Shown here: one piece after another, positions 1 through 11,867 of the stretch | Position numbering within the stretch: position 1 is the first letter of the stretch | Layout of the letters: every line of letters starts with the position of its first letter | NCBI RefSeq assembly: GCF_000188695.1 | Contig: NW_004754929.1 | Span: forward strand, 297,093-314,592 | Length of the DNA: 17,500 bases | DNA from: Salpingoeca rosetta | Taxonomy: Eukaryota > Opisthokonta > Choanoflagellata > Craspedida > Salpingoecidae | Reading direction: 5' to 3' | Notes under the pieces: model-generated | What the model was told of the DNA's origin: nothing | What the model saw: the letters and a program-made list of their open reading frames with translations, nothing else | The model's database searches: none | Translations under genes and position numbers: made by a program

Positions 1-36
1 CACCACCGCTCTTCCTCCCCCCCCATCAATCATTAG
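1..36 (+). other. 3' end of an upstream kinase intron
   Basis: A pyrimidine-rich stretch ending CATTAG precedes the first visible kinase exon. The reading frame opens directly after the AG and gives sensible residues leading into the glycine loop. The rest of this intron and the upstream exons lie outside the window. Confidence 0.7.
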
Positions 37-815
37 CTCGACCGTGATCGCCTGCACCACACGCGCGGGCTTGGCGCAGGGCAGTTTGGGATGGTGTATC
101 TTGCCACGTTTGATGACGACACGCTCGGCACCGTTGACGTCGCTGTGAAGATGCTTCGCGCAGAGAGCGAGCAGAGCGACGAGGTGGGACGTCGTGATGA
201 TCAAGATTGCGCTTGTTGTGATTGTGGTGGTGGTTGTGATTGTGGTTGTATGTGGGGGTGACAGGAACACGGCTTGTGTTTGTTGCTTGCTGCTGCTGCT
301 CAGCAATTCCAAACGCACGGCGCATCTCTCACGCTTCCCCCCACCAAATGCACGCACGTGTGTGTTGTGTTGTTTGTGTTGTGACGTTGCCAGCGCGAAT
401 TCCAGCACGAGGCAGAAGTGATGTTGCAGCTTGACCATCCAAACATTGTCCGTACTTGCACACAACCAGTGTCACGTGCTTTGGCGTGGTTGCGCTTGCA
501 TGGCATTGGTTCTTTTCTTTCTTCTGTATCCTCCTATGTTGTGTCCTGCCCATACTCTCACTCACCGTATCTCATGCCCTTCACACACGTACGCAAACGC
601 ACACGCAAACGCACACGCAAACGCACACACACACACATGTGCAGGTGCGCATCCTGGGCGTGTGCATGAACGACTCCCCCTGGCTGCTCGTGCTCGAGTA
701 CATGCCATATGGAAACCTTCGAAGCTTCCTCCAGGTACATAGGCACACACACACACACACACACAAACATACGCGCACTTATGTACGCACGTGCACCTAC
801 GTGCTCACCAACGTC

Positions 816-854
<39 letters not shown>

Positions 855-2142
855 CACTCCACTCCACGGCACGTTTTGCAGAGTTGCTTGGAGAGAAAGC
901 TACAGTTGACAGCGCGTGAACACCTGACTTGCTGTCGCCAGCTTGCATCTGCACTGGAATACGTCCACGCGCAGGTGCTCACGCAAGCGGTCGAGGATGG
1001 ATGGTCAAGATGCTTGTGGTTGACGGTCAATGGGCGTGGCAAGCATGGCTGCATGGTGATTGTTGGGTAAAGGGAGGTTTGTGGTTGTGGTTGTGTGTGT
1101 GCTTGTGGTTGTGTCAAGGTCGGGGACGGATGGTTCACCAAAGGCAGAGAACTCATTTCGTCATCAGCTCACACGCGAACTGTCCATGCATGTGTTATCG
1201 CATGTGCCCACACACGTCACCCGTCCTGTCTGCCTCTTTGACGTGTCAGGGGTTTGTTCACATGGACATTGCTGCGCGAAATGTTCTCCTCGGACACAAC
1301 ATGCTTGTCAAACTTGCAGACTTTGGACAGGTGCACGCATGTGTGTGTGTGTGTGTGTGTGCGTGTGTGTGTGTGTGTGTGTAGCCGCCTGATGAACTAA
1401 CATCATTCTGGCGGCTTTCTTTTTCTCACTACTTATGTGTTGCAACACACCCTCCCTCCTCTTCCTGCGTTCTCCAGGCGCGACCAAAGGACAGCAACGG
1501 CGAGTTTGTCCTGCAGACGGTGATGCGTTTGTCAGTGCGCTGGATGGCGCCAGAAACACTCGCAAACTTCAGAAAAGTGTTTTCAGAGTGCACAGACATT
1601 TGGGCATACGCCGTCACGTGCTGGGAGATCTTCATGTAAGTGCAGCACAACAGGGGTGGGTTGTCCATGTGCATGTGCATGTGCATGTGCATGTGCATGT
1701 GCATGTGCATGTGTGTGTGTGCGTGAGTGTGATGCTGTATCATGCCGTTTATGTGTATCGTGGCCAGGTTTCCAACGCACTTCACCCCATGTCCCATTTT
1801 GCTTCTTACACCTCTGCTCATCACCAACATCCCATCACCCATCCTCACCCCCCCCCCCAAAACAAACACATCACCATCATGTGCAGGTACGGCCGCCTGC
1901 CGTTCAAGTCTCTGACGACAGAGGTAGCGCGCGACATGATCCGCGAGGGCAAGGCGCGTCTCGTATCCCGCCCGCCAACCACGTGCCCAAAGGACATGTG
2001 GGCGCTCCTGTCGCAGTGCTGGGACTACGACCCCTTCAAGCGGCCGACGTTCGTGCAGATGAAGGAGGAGATTACAGCACTTGAGCAGCAGCGCCAGCAC
2101 CAGGAGTGCCGCGACCTCGGCCAGCTCCTTTCTTCCATGTAG
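37..2142 (+). CDS. Tyrosine kinase catalytic domain, 5' partial, 7 exons
   Basis: Exons are 37-183, 394-447, 645-734, 882-974, 1250-1330, 1478-1635 and 1887-2142, joining in frame to 292 codons plus a TAG stop. Numbering is within this fragment. The N-lobe has a glycine loop GAGQFG (13-18), the ATP lysine in VAVK (K38), a likely alpha-C Glu (E55) and a hinge LEYM with Leu gatekeeper (L84). The C-lobe has the catalytic loop HMDIAARN (132-139), DFG (152-154), RWMAPE (176-181) and a CW...RPTF end. AARN and RWMAPE place it among tyrosine kinases, which phosphorylate protein tyrosines. The catalytic Asp is present, but the HRD Arg is Met and residues 152-181 contain no Tyr. After the domain there is only a short tail ending SSM. 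The window does not show whether the missing upstream part encodes a receptor. The exon 2 donor (GTCCGT) is weak, but it is the junction found that keeps the frame. I do not assign a subfamily. Confidence 0.94.
591..634 (+). repeat. 12-bp tandem repeat ahead of kinase exon 3
   Basis: Three near-perfect copies of a 12-bp unit, ACGCAAACGCAC, run into a short CA tract just before the acceptor at 643-644. Confidence 0.8.
1656..1712 (+). repeat. (CATGTG)n hexamer array in kinase intron 6
   Basis: About eight copies of CATGTG run into a short GT tract. The array lies in the 5' third of the intron 1636-1886. The unit is self-complementary apart from one step, so the transcript could pair with itself. 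Confidence 0.85.
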
Positions 2143-2747
2143 AGCACACGACTGGGGGCTGTATGTGTGTTTTCGTGTGTTTGTGCATGCGTTTTCGTGT
2201 TTGTGCATGTGGGTGTGTGCATGTGTGTTTTCGTGTATTTTTGCATGTGTGTTTTTGTGTGTTTTACCTGTGTGTTCGTGTCTGTGTCTGTGCATGTGCG
2301 CGTGCGCGTGCGTGTGTGTTTGTGTTTGTACTGTGTTTTGTTCCGTACACCTTTGTGTGCTGTTACATTACAGCTCCGTGTTTGGTGATTGTCTATCCGA
2401 CCATTTTCCACGCTGGTTTGTCGTTTCATTCACTCGTAGTCGCATTTTACATGACCTGCTTTGCGTCCCCACGTTGCCCGTGCTTGCATGCATGCACACC
2501 CACGCCATCTCTGCATGAATGGCAACCCGCTTCCCTTGCCCAACTCAAACGAAGAAAGACCCTTCTTGTGCATTACTTTCGTGTTCATTCATGACCACAG
2601 AGAGGTCGCGTATGGTAACGCAAACGTACAGCGCGAATGGCGGACTGCCTTTGATGACAGGCGAAGCAAAGCAGTTCCATTACCATTGTCGCCACCCACC
2701 ACTACCACCACCACCACCACCATTCGTAACCACAGCAGAATGACTCG
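2143..2747. other. Convergent intergenic / 3' UTR region
   Basis: This separates the kinase stop codon from the stop codon of the J-domain gene on the other strand, so both 3' UTRs must lie here. The first 200 bases are rich in TGTG and TTTTCGTG words. A short (ACC)n tract lies at about 2699-2721. I see no AATAAA on either strand and no supported gene. Confidence 0.7.
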
Positions 2748-2881
2748 TCACTCCTCCGTTGTCTCGACGCACTCTGTGATGGTCTCCACTTTGCCATCCG
2801 TCTCCACGACTTTGGTCGTGCACTTGCGGCTGCTCTTGCTGTGCTTCCCATGCGCCTCCGATGCTGCGTACAGACGGCAAT

Positions 2882-2923
<42 letters not shown>

Positions 2924-4121
2924 CACGAGTGAGTGAGATGCGATTCAAAAGGCGCTGAACAAGGGCCAGCCCCAGCACCACGGTCAGTTGTGCTTACGAC
3001 AACCGCGGTGTGATTCGTCTCAACATTGTCTCAGCAGCAACAGCAACAGCAACAACAGCAACAGCGACGACGACGACAACAGCGACGACGACGACGACAA
3101 CAACAACAACAACAACAAACAACAACAACAACAACAACAAACAACGACGACGAACATTTCATGGTGGCGAGGTGTTGTTGGAAGACTTTCTCCTCGTCCT
3201 CGTCCACGTCATCAAAGAGCCCTTCCAGCAGCAGGTCCTCGCGTGGCTGCTCGTACTTGCGCTGCCCGTGGTTGTGGCCGTGGTTGTGGTGCGCGTTTGC
3301 TTGCTGCACGGCCATGGCGTGTGCGCGGTTTGCGTCCTGGTGCTTCTTCATGTGGTCGCGCAGGTGCTGCTTCAGGTGGTCTGCGACGCCCGACGGGTCG
3401 ATGCCGGCCTGCTTCACGGCGTTGAGGTGCGTCTCTGCGTGCTCCCGCAGCACGTCGTCGAACTTGCGGAAGAAGGCCTCGTAGTCGAACGGCGGTGGCG
3501 GCGGCGGTGCAGGGCCAGATGGTGGCGGGGCACCGGATGGGCCACGCCGTGTCATGTAATTCGGGTCCACCCCACCGGGACCAATCATGGCATCGTACTG
3601 AGCGCGCAGCGCCTTGTCGTTGAGCGTCTCATAGGCTGAACCACGTCAAGCGAGGATGCACAATGAGATTGCGTGTGTGTACGTGTGTGTGTGTACGTGT
3701 GTGCGAGTGTACGTATGTGCGTGTGTGTGTGTGTGCATTAGCCAGGGGATGATCGCATCCATGCGAGGGCGTTGAAGCACATACGGCTTGTGCAAGTTGA
3801 AGGGGGAGGGGTGCGTGTTTTCCTCAACACACCACAGACACACAGACAGATAGACAGACACACATAACTGGTTTGCGCTCAGCTACACCCACCTGCTGCG
3901 ATGGTGATGAACATCTTCTGTTCCTCGGGATCGGGGTTCTTGTCGGGATGGTACTTGAGAGCGAGCTGTCGGAACGCACGCCGCACTGCAGATCGGGCGC
4001 AGTCCCTTGCCAGACCCAGCATTTCGTAGTGGTTCCTTGGATCGCTCGCATCACAGCCCGGGCTCAGACTGCTTGCCACAAGCAGCAGCCCAGCCACAAC
4101 CACCACCAGCAAGCGCATCAT
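2748..4121 (-). CDS. DNAJB9: ER-targeted J-domain co-chaperone, ERdj4/DNAJB9-like, 3 exons
   Basis: Exons on the minus strand are 4121-3893, about 3635-3156 and 2863-2748, giving 274 residues. Residues 1-25 form a hydrophobic signal peptide. A J domain follows (about 30-95), with HPD at 58-60 and the helix IV motif AYETLND completed across the first intron. By family knowledge, J domains stimulate Hsp70 ATPase, here presumably BiP in the ER lumen. A proline run, a His-rich stretch (HHNHGHNHG) and an acidic LFDD segment follow. The last exon has two cysteines 16 residues apart, the spacing I recall for vertebrate DNAJB9. The first intron and the C-terminal exon are well supported. The last intron (about 3155-2864) runs through a GTT/GTC array; the donor at 3155 (GTTCGT) was chosen because its phase joins the final exon in frame. 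Another secreted DnaJ family is possible. Confidence 0.86.
2885..2922. repeat. (CA)n microsatellite
   Basis: About 18 uninterrupted CA units lie in the last intron of the J-domain gene, reading as GT in its sense direction. Confidence 0.95.
3032..3150. repeat. CAA/CAG/CGA trinucleotide array
   Basis: About 40 trinucleotides of CAA, CAG and CGA form blocks at the inferred exon 2/intron border of the J-domain gene. On the plus strand one frame reads as polyglutamine, but that strand is antisense to a well-supported exon immediately beside it. In the gene's own frame, read-through gives Val, Cys and Arg runs and then a stop. Confidence 0.9.
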
Positions 4122-4263
4122 TGTCGTTATGTCGTTTGTGTCGGACGTGGCTGTTCAAGTTGGGAAAAGTGACCAATATCATTCGTGAAACGTCGTGCCT
4201 CAAACCAAGCAAGCGACAGCAACAAAGCGCGCACCACACACAACCAAAACAAAAGCAGGCATC
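4122..4263. promoter_or_regulatory. 142-bp divergent promoter between DNAJB9-like and SNX8 genes
   Basis: The two start codons face away from each other across 142 bases, so both promoters and 5' UTRs must share this interval. CCAAT stands at 4173-4177 on the plus strand. GGACGTGG at 4143-4150 matches 7 of 8 positions of the ATF6/XBP1 element TGACGTGG. I see no TATA box. The assignment as a promoter follows from gene geometry; the two motifs are only suggestive. Confidence 0.6.
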
Positions 4264-5859
4264 ATGAGCACGGCGAAAGGTGTGTTGTGTTGTGTGTGTT
4301 GCGTGCAGTGTGTTGTGTTGTGTGTGTTGTGCAGTTACGTTACGTTATGTGATTGTTGGCTGTGCTGAACAATCAGCTGCAGCTATGTTGTGATCGAATG
4401 TCACACCAATACACCACACACCACACACAACACACCACACACCACACACCACACAACAACAACAACACAACAACAACAACAATTCAGGTGCAGCGGACAA
4501 GAACACACAACAGGGCATCCATGCCACAGGCAAGCGGGTGCCCGAGTCATACGAGCGGGTGTACACGTCAGTGTGCCCGCAGAATGAAAACCGCATCACG
4601 CGGCACACATTCATGCAGCTCTGCCGATCAACCATGATTGGCAAGGAGGCTGCAGACGCCATCTGGTCCAGCGTCGACCTCAACAAGACAGACGCCATCG
4701 ACAAAGGTGTGTGCATGTGTGTCTGTGAGTGAGCGAGTGTGAGTGAGTGAATGAGTGAGCGAGTGGATGAGTGAGTGAGTGAATGAGTGTGTGCACGAGT
4801 GGTGCTGTTGCCATTCACGTGCTGTGTGATGTTTTGATCGCTGCTTAGTTTACACACACACACACACATACACACACAACGTCGCATGCAACCATGCGCA
4901 GATGGTTTGTTTTGGGCCCTGGGGCTGATTGGGATGCAGCAGAGTGGGTTCTCCCCCGACATGGCGACACTGCAGGAGGCGACCGAGCTACCGGCCATCA
5001 AGATTGACAATCTGCACACGCTGCAGCAGACAGCCGAGCGTGACAACATTGCCCCGGAATATTCCTTCCGCGAGCTGGAGGTCAGTGCGCACATGTGTGC
5101 GTGCGTGTGTGTGTGTGTGCGTGCGTGTGTGTGTGTGTGTGTAAGCATGTGTGCGTGTTGTTTTGCGTTGTTTGCTTTGTGTTTCCTTCCGTGCAACACC
5201 AGTGCGTGCGCGTGCGCCTCTGATCGAACCATTGGTGTCAATCGATTGCACTTCAGGAGTCTGAGTTTATTCAAGTCAACCTTGGCAAGGAGGCCGGCAT
5301 GTTCAAGAAGCACACCACTTACACCATCTTCTCAAAGGTAAGAACAGCGTCATGCTCACATGCCAAGCGCATACATGTACACTGGCATAGACCATCGCAA
5401 TCACACACATACACGCACGCCCACACACACGCGCGCGCGCGCATACACAACTGAATTAAATCACCTGCCATCAACTCTTGCTCACGTTCACGCGTCCACC
5501 ACCGCCCGTGTTGCCATGTGCCAGCGCCGTAACGTGACGTGCACGCGGCGCTACAGCGACTTTGAGCCGCTCGATGCCCTCCTCCGCAAACGCTTTCCAT
5601 ATCGCATCATCCCACAGTACGCAACCAATTGCTCTGTGTGCGTACGTACGTGTGTGTGTGCAAGTGTGCGTGTGTGTGCGTGTGCGTGTGCGTGTGTGCA
5701 TGTGTGTGTATGTTTGTGGTGCGATACACCAGTTCATGTCATCATCGCCTACTACAGGCTGCCGCCAAAGACGTTTGGTGGAAACAAGAACAAATCTTTC
5801 CTGCAGAAGCGCCGCAAAGCGCTTGAAAGGTGCGCATCGGATCATGTGCATTCATGTAC

Positions 5860-5897
<38 letters not shown>

Positions 5898-7203
5898 GTG
5901 TGTGATGGTGCGTTTTCACGGCCTCTTATCAGCGCCTGATTACTTCTCTGCGTCTTCACGCATGCGCATTTACATGTACATACGTGTGCGTGTGTGTGCA
6001 CCAGGTACCTGACGTTTGTGTGCCGCCATCCCGTGATGCGCGATGACGAAGCGCTCGACGTCTTCTTCACATACGAGGGCGGCGATCTCCAGTCCAGACT
6101 CAAAGGTCTCTTGTTGGGTTGCTTGGTTTGCTTGTGTTGTTTGTTTCGTCCGTCTCGTTTGCTTTTTGCTTGTTCGCTTGGTTTGCTTGGCTTGCTTGGT
6201 TTGCTTGTGTTTTGGACACTTGTGACTGCGATGATGTTGTGCTTCTGACGACCGTTTCACGACCTAACAGCTCCAACCCCTCCCCTCTTTCTCCTCCACC
6301 TTCTACCATTCTGCCAAAGACATGGGCAAGGTTGCGAAGGACGAGTTCCAGACAAATCCGCTCGCGCTGCACGTGGAACAGCATCTCCCGGACAATATTG
6401 CAGCGGCCATCCAGTCCACACACACGGAGCTCGAGCCCGTCCTCGCAACGTGCGTGCGTGCGTGCGTGCGTGCGTGCATGTGCACCTGCAGTGGTGTCAG
6501 TGCTGATGCTGTGCGTGGTCTGTGTTGGTGGCACCTGGCATCTGTGTTTCAAGTGCACTCTGCTGTTATTGGTTCCTGTCGTTGACACACACACACGCAC
6601 ACACGCGCACACACACACACACATGGACACACACACACACACATGGACACACGCACGCACGCATACACGCACACGCACACACGCATGCACATACACGCAC
6701 GTATGCAGGATGAAATCGCTGCGAGAGACGGCTGAGAAAGTTGTGGCGACAACGGAGACGCAGGCGCTGCTCTGGACCGCATTCGCCGCCGATATCAAGT
6801 CAGACACGAATACATGCGTGCCGCGGCGGTGGTTGGTGGTGGTGGTGGTGGTGCACGCAGAGTGGAGTGCGTATGTTACCTCGCTTCGTACTGCTTTCGT
6901 GTGGTCGTTTTTGGGTGTCATTTTGCAGAGTGTGCTACCCGCTCACTTTGCCCCCCCCCAACCATGTTCCAAACCAACCCCCGTAGAAAGCTCGGCTTAT
7001 CGCAGATGTCGCACGTTGCCGGGCACAACAAGGCGCAGGCCCTGGAGACGGGGCTCAGGTCAGGCAGGCGGGCGGTGCTGTGTGTGTGTGTATGTGTGTA
7101 TGTGTGTATGTGTGCGTATGTATGTTATTTGCGGCTACACGTGTGCAGGCTCGTCGATTATCACGCACGTATTCACGCAACGTTCTCTTGTCCGTACCCC
7201 AAT

Positions 7204-7292
<89 letters not shown>

Positions 7293-8319
7293 ACCGTCCA
7301 TCAGGGACACGTCGAATCTGCTCAAGTCTGTTGTTGACCGCCGTGAGGAGCAGTGCGTGCGGGAGATGGACGGGCTGGTGCACAACTTGCAGAACTTGCA
7401 CGAGATCCTGTCTGCATTTCGCGACCTGCTCACGCGCCGCCTCAAAGGCATTGCCAAGGACGTTGGATCGACCGTCAAGAAACAGGTGGGGCGCTGGATA
7501 CGGGTTGGCGTGCATCTGTGTGTGTGTGTTTGTGTGTGTTGAGCACAGGGTTATCCTACATTCATTCACCTGCTTTCCTCCTATTATACACACGCACACA
7601 CACTCACACTCACACTCACACTCACACTCACACTCACACTCACACTCACATGCACGCACACACATACACTGCGTGTGCAGACGCGTGATCGGAGCCGGCT
7701 GAGCAGCAGTTCGGACGGCGCAGAGTCGGCAAAGTTGGAGGCGAAGATCCAGCAGCGCGACTCTGCCCTGCAGTCGCTCGCAGCGGTCAACAACTTCTCC
7801 ATGTACTGCGTCTGGTGCGAGAGCAAGCTCATCAAGGTGTGCCCAACCCTCGTGTGCAATGTGTGTGCAGTGGTGTGTGTGTGTGCAATGTGTGTGCAGC
7901 GTGTGTGTGTAATGTGTGTGCAGTGTGTTAATTTGTTGTGTGTTGAGAGTGTTTGTTTCACATGCTTGTATGTGTGTGTGCGCGCGCTTCTGCGTCGGTG
8001 ACGCTCTCTCTATTTCTGTTGTTGATGCAGTTTTTCACTGCTCTGGAGTTGGTTTGGCCATTCGCGCGCGTGCTTGTGCTTGTGACCCGATTGCCTCACC
8101 TCCACACCGTGTTTGCGTGCGTGTTGTGCAGGCCAATATTGCGCAGATTGGGACAATGCTGGAGGAGATGGTCACATCGCAGATCACCGGCCACAAGCAG
8201 GTGAGACGCGTGACTACACCCCCCCCCGGGCAAACTGTGAACATGCGAGGATGTACCTGCACACTGTCGGAGGCCACCACGGCTTGTGGCGTTTGCACGG
8301 GCTCACATCCACTTGCATC

Positions 8320-8389
<70 letters not shown>

Positions 8390-8493
8390 GGTTGTTGTTG
8401 TGGTTGTTGTTGTTCTGATCGTAGATGGCGTCGGCGTGGACGCCGCTCCTGGACACCGTGACCCGCCTTGTCCAAGACCTGCACTTGGAGTGA
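4264..8493 (+). CDS. SNX8: Sorting nexin SNX8/Mvp1 family (PX-BAR), complete, 14 exons
   Basis: Exons are 4264-4279, 4488-4706, 4902-5080, 5257-5337, 5525-5616, 5758-5829, 6005-6105, 6320-6449, 6709-6798, 6987-7058, 7305-7485, 7681-7836, 8132-8200 and 8425-8493: 508 residues, close to yeast Mvp1 and human SNX8 in length. Residues about 22-90 form an EH/EF-hand-like helical region with a degenerate loop at 69-80. A PX domain spans about 138-255, with RRYSDF (173-178), LPPK (197-200) and RRKALERYL, the basic residues expected to bind PtdIns3P. The remainder (about 265-508) is helical, as in a SNX-BAR dimer, and ends with a WTPLL motif near the C-terminus. The family acts on early endosomes in retromer-linked recycling. 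Exon 1 holds only five codons and one base. It starts 142 bp from the divergent J-domain gene. Confidence 0.95.
7205..7289 (+). repeat. (CA)42 microsatellite in SNX8 intron 10
   Basis: An uninterrupted run of about 42 CA units stops 15 nt before the acceptor at 7303-7304. The same intron has a GT-rich block at about 7079-7125 near its donor. Confidence 0.97.
7589..7672 (+). repeat. (CACACT)n array in SNX8 intron 11
   Basis: About eight CACACT units are flanked by CA tracts and end 8 nt before the acceptor of intron 11 (7486-7680). A GT-rich block lies nearer the donor at 7510-7542. Confidence 0.9.
8320..8414 (+). repeat. (TTG)n trinucleotide array in SNX8 intron 13
   Basis: About 31 TTG/GTT units with two GTG interruptions precede the last SNX8 exon and end about 10 nt from its acceptor at 8423-8424. 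The T content may serve as the polypyrimidine tract. Antisense frames read as polyglutamine or polyasparagine and are not credible coding. Confidence 0.92.
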
Positions 8494-8793
8494 TGGAACA
8501 CAAGGCACACACACACACACACACATCTCACACGATAATGTAGGTGCTTTTTCAGGCCTCGTTTTGTTACATGCCATGACGCGCTCGCTGTTTGCCGTGT
8601 GTTTCGCTTCATGGTAGTCGTGCAAGCACCAGAATATATGCCTTGAGCAAAAACAAAGAGGAGGGGAAGGTTTGCGGTACGTACAGGCGAGGTGCGCACA
8701 ACACACAACACACAACACACAACACACAACACACAACACACACAACAACACACACAACAACACACACAACAACAACAACAAAAAAAAAGGAAG
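8494..8793. other. Intergenic: SNX8 3' flank and tRNA 3' flank
   Basis: A 300-bp gap between the SNX8 stop codon and the 3' end of the tRNA gene. It holds a short CA tract (about 8503-8525) and an irregular CACAACA array (about 8697-8780). I see no canonical AATAAA on the plus strand and no gene. Confidence 0.7.
8780..8788 (-). terminator. RNA polymerase III terminator (T9)
   Basis: Nine consecutive A on the plus strand, so T9 in the tRNA sense, begin six bases past the tRNA discriminator base. Runs of four or more T end Pol III transcription. Confidence 0.85.
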
Positions 8794-8883
8794 TCTCACC
8801 GACTGGAATCGAACCAGTGACCGTAGGAATTCTGAGTGTAAACCGTCTACAATCCCACGCTCTGCCAACTGAGCTACGGTGAG
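8794..8883 (-). tRNA. tRNA-Tyr(GUA): tRNA-Tyr (anticodon GUA) with 17-nt intron
   Basis: A full cloverleaf folds on the minus strand. The acceptor arm CTCACCG pairs with CGGTGAG. The D arm is GCTC/GAGC around AGTTGGCA. The anticodon stem TGGGA pairs with TCCTA (one G-U). The T arm ACTGG/CCAGT encloses TTCGATT. The anticodon GTA is at 8850-8848. A 17-nt intron (8846-8830) sits one base 3' of the anticodon, the standard position for a spliced nuclear tRNA; introns are near-universal in eukaryotic tRNA-Tyr. The mature length is 73 nt before CCA. Base pair C1-G72 with discriminator A73 is the eukaryotic tyrosine identity set. Internal A and B boxes are intact. The gene is head-to-head with the ankyrin gene, whose start codon is 114 bp upstream. 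Confidence 0.97.
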
Positions 8884-8997
8884 AAGCTCGTTACGTATTT
8901 TGGTTTCATTTACTCATTTCTAAGCGACTTGTGCTGTTTTCGTGTGTTGTGTATTTTCGGCTGGCTGCTGCAGAGACAAAAACAACAACGAACGGCG
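8884..8997. promoter_or_regulatory. Divergent tRNA / ankyrin-gene 5' region
   Basis: This 114-bp interval is the upstream flank of the Pol III tRNA gene and must also hold the 5' UTR and core promoter of the plus-strand ankyrin gene, unless that gene has an upstream noncoding exon. The half next to the tRNA is T-rich. I see no clear TATA box. Confidence 0.5.
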
Positions 8998-11428
<2,431 letters not shown>

Positions 11429-11781
11429 TGTACCAATGTGGAAGGAGCGAGCGTTCGGTGGCAGTGGCAGTGGTGGTGCTTGGCTGCTTTGTCTTGTATG
11501 CAAGGTAGGATGATGGTGGCGACACAATCTTGTGCAAACTACACACACTGCGATGATCAGGTGTTTCCGTGTGACAAGTAAATGTAAAGACAGCATTGGT
11601 TGAAAAGCCAGGTACTCGCTCTATTCTTTGTTTTATGTTGTGTGCTGTGTGGGTGTATGTGGTTTTGGCGGGGTGCTTTGAGCTGCTCGCAGCCACAACA
11701 ATACAAGCCGAGTGGTTGGCTGAAGCGTGGGATGGCATTTCTTCAAACTCATTCCACCCATTCCACCCACCCGTCTTTGTC

Positions 11782-11787
11782 AATAAA
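11782..11787 (+). promoter_or_regulatory. Candidate polyadenylation signal AATAAA for the ankyrin gene
   Basis: A canonical hexamer lies 354 nt after the ankyrin stop codon and is the only one I see in this interval on that strand. The implied 3' UTR is fairly long, and one hexamer can occur by chance. Confidence 0.4.
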
Positions 11788-11867
11788 GCACACTGCCACA
11801 TCGCTCACGATCCCTCGCTGACGTGCATGTGTAGTGCTCAAGTGGAACTGTCTTATTGTCTGAGACC

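Noticed and set aside
1429..2295. A 288-codon minus-strand frame
   Set aside because: It is antisense to kinase exons 6 and 7 and otherwise consists of His/Met/Thr repeats.
2989..3022. Possible small extra exon of the J-domain gene on the minus strand, with a good GTAAGC donor
   Set aside because: It ends in phase 0, whereas the final exon needs phase 1, so it cannot be joined in frame.
3026..3484. A plus-strand frame beginning with polyglutamine
   Set aside because: It is antisense to the well-supported J-domain gene exon 2 and shows no other domain.
6119..7702. A 527-codon open frame on the plus strand
   Set aside because: It reads across several SNX8 introns in a different frame from most exons and is largely His/Thr repeats from CA tracts. 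The spliced SNX8 model explains the region.
8035..8868. A 277-codon minus-strand frame with a polyglutamine tract
   Set aside because: The glutamines come from the TTG array of SNX8 intron 13 read antisense, and the frame overlaps the antisense of exons 13 and 14 and the tRNA gene.
8929..8997. Upstream in-frame start for the ankyrin protein
   Set aside because: It adds a Cys/Phe-rich leader with no similarity, only 46 bp from the tRNA gene; the MADD start at 8998 is more natural.
11706..11725. GCCGAGTGGTTGGC, resembling a tRNA A box
   Set aside because: No B box, acceptor stem or cloverleaf can be formed downstream.
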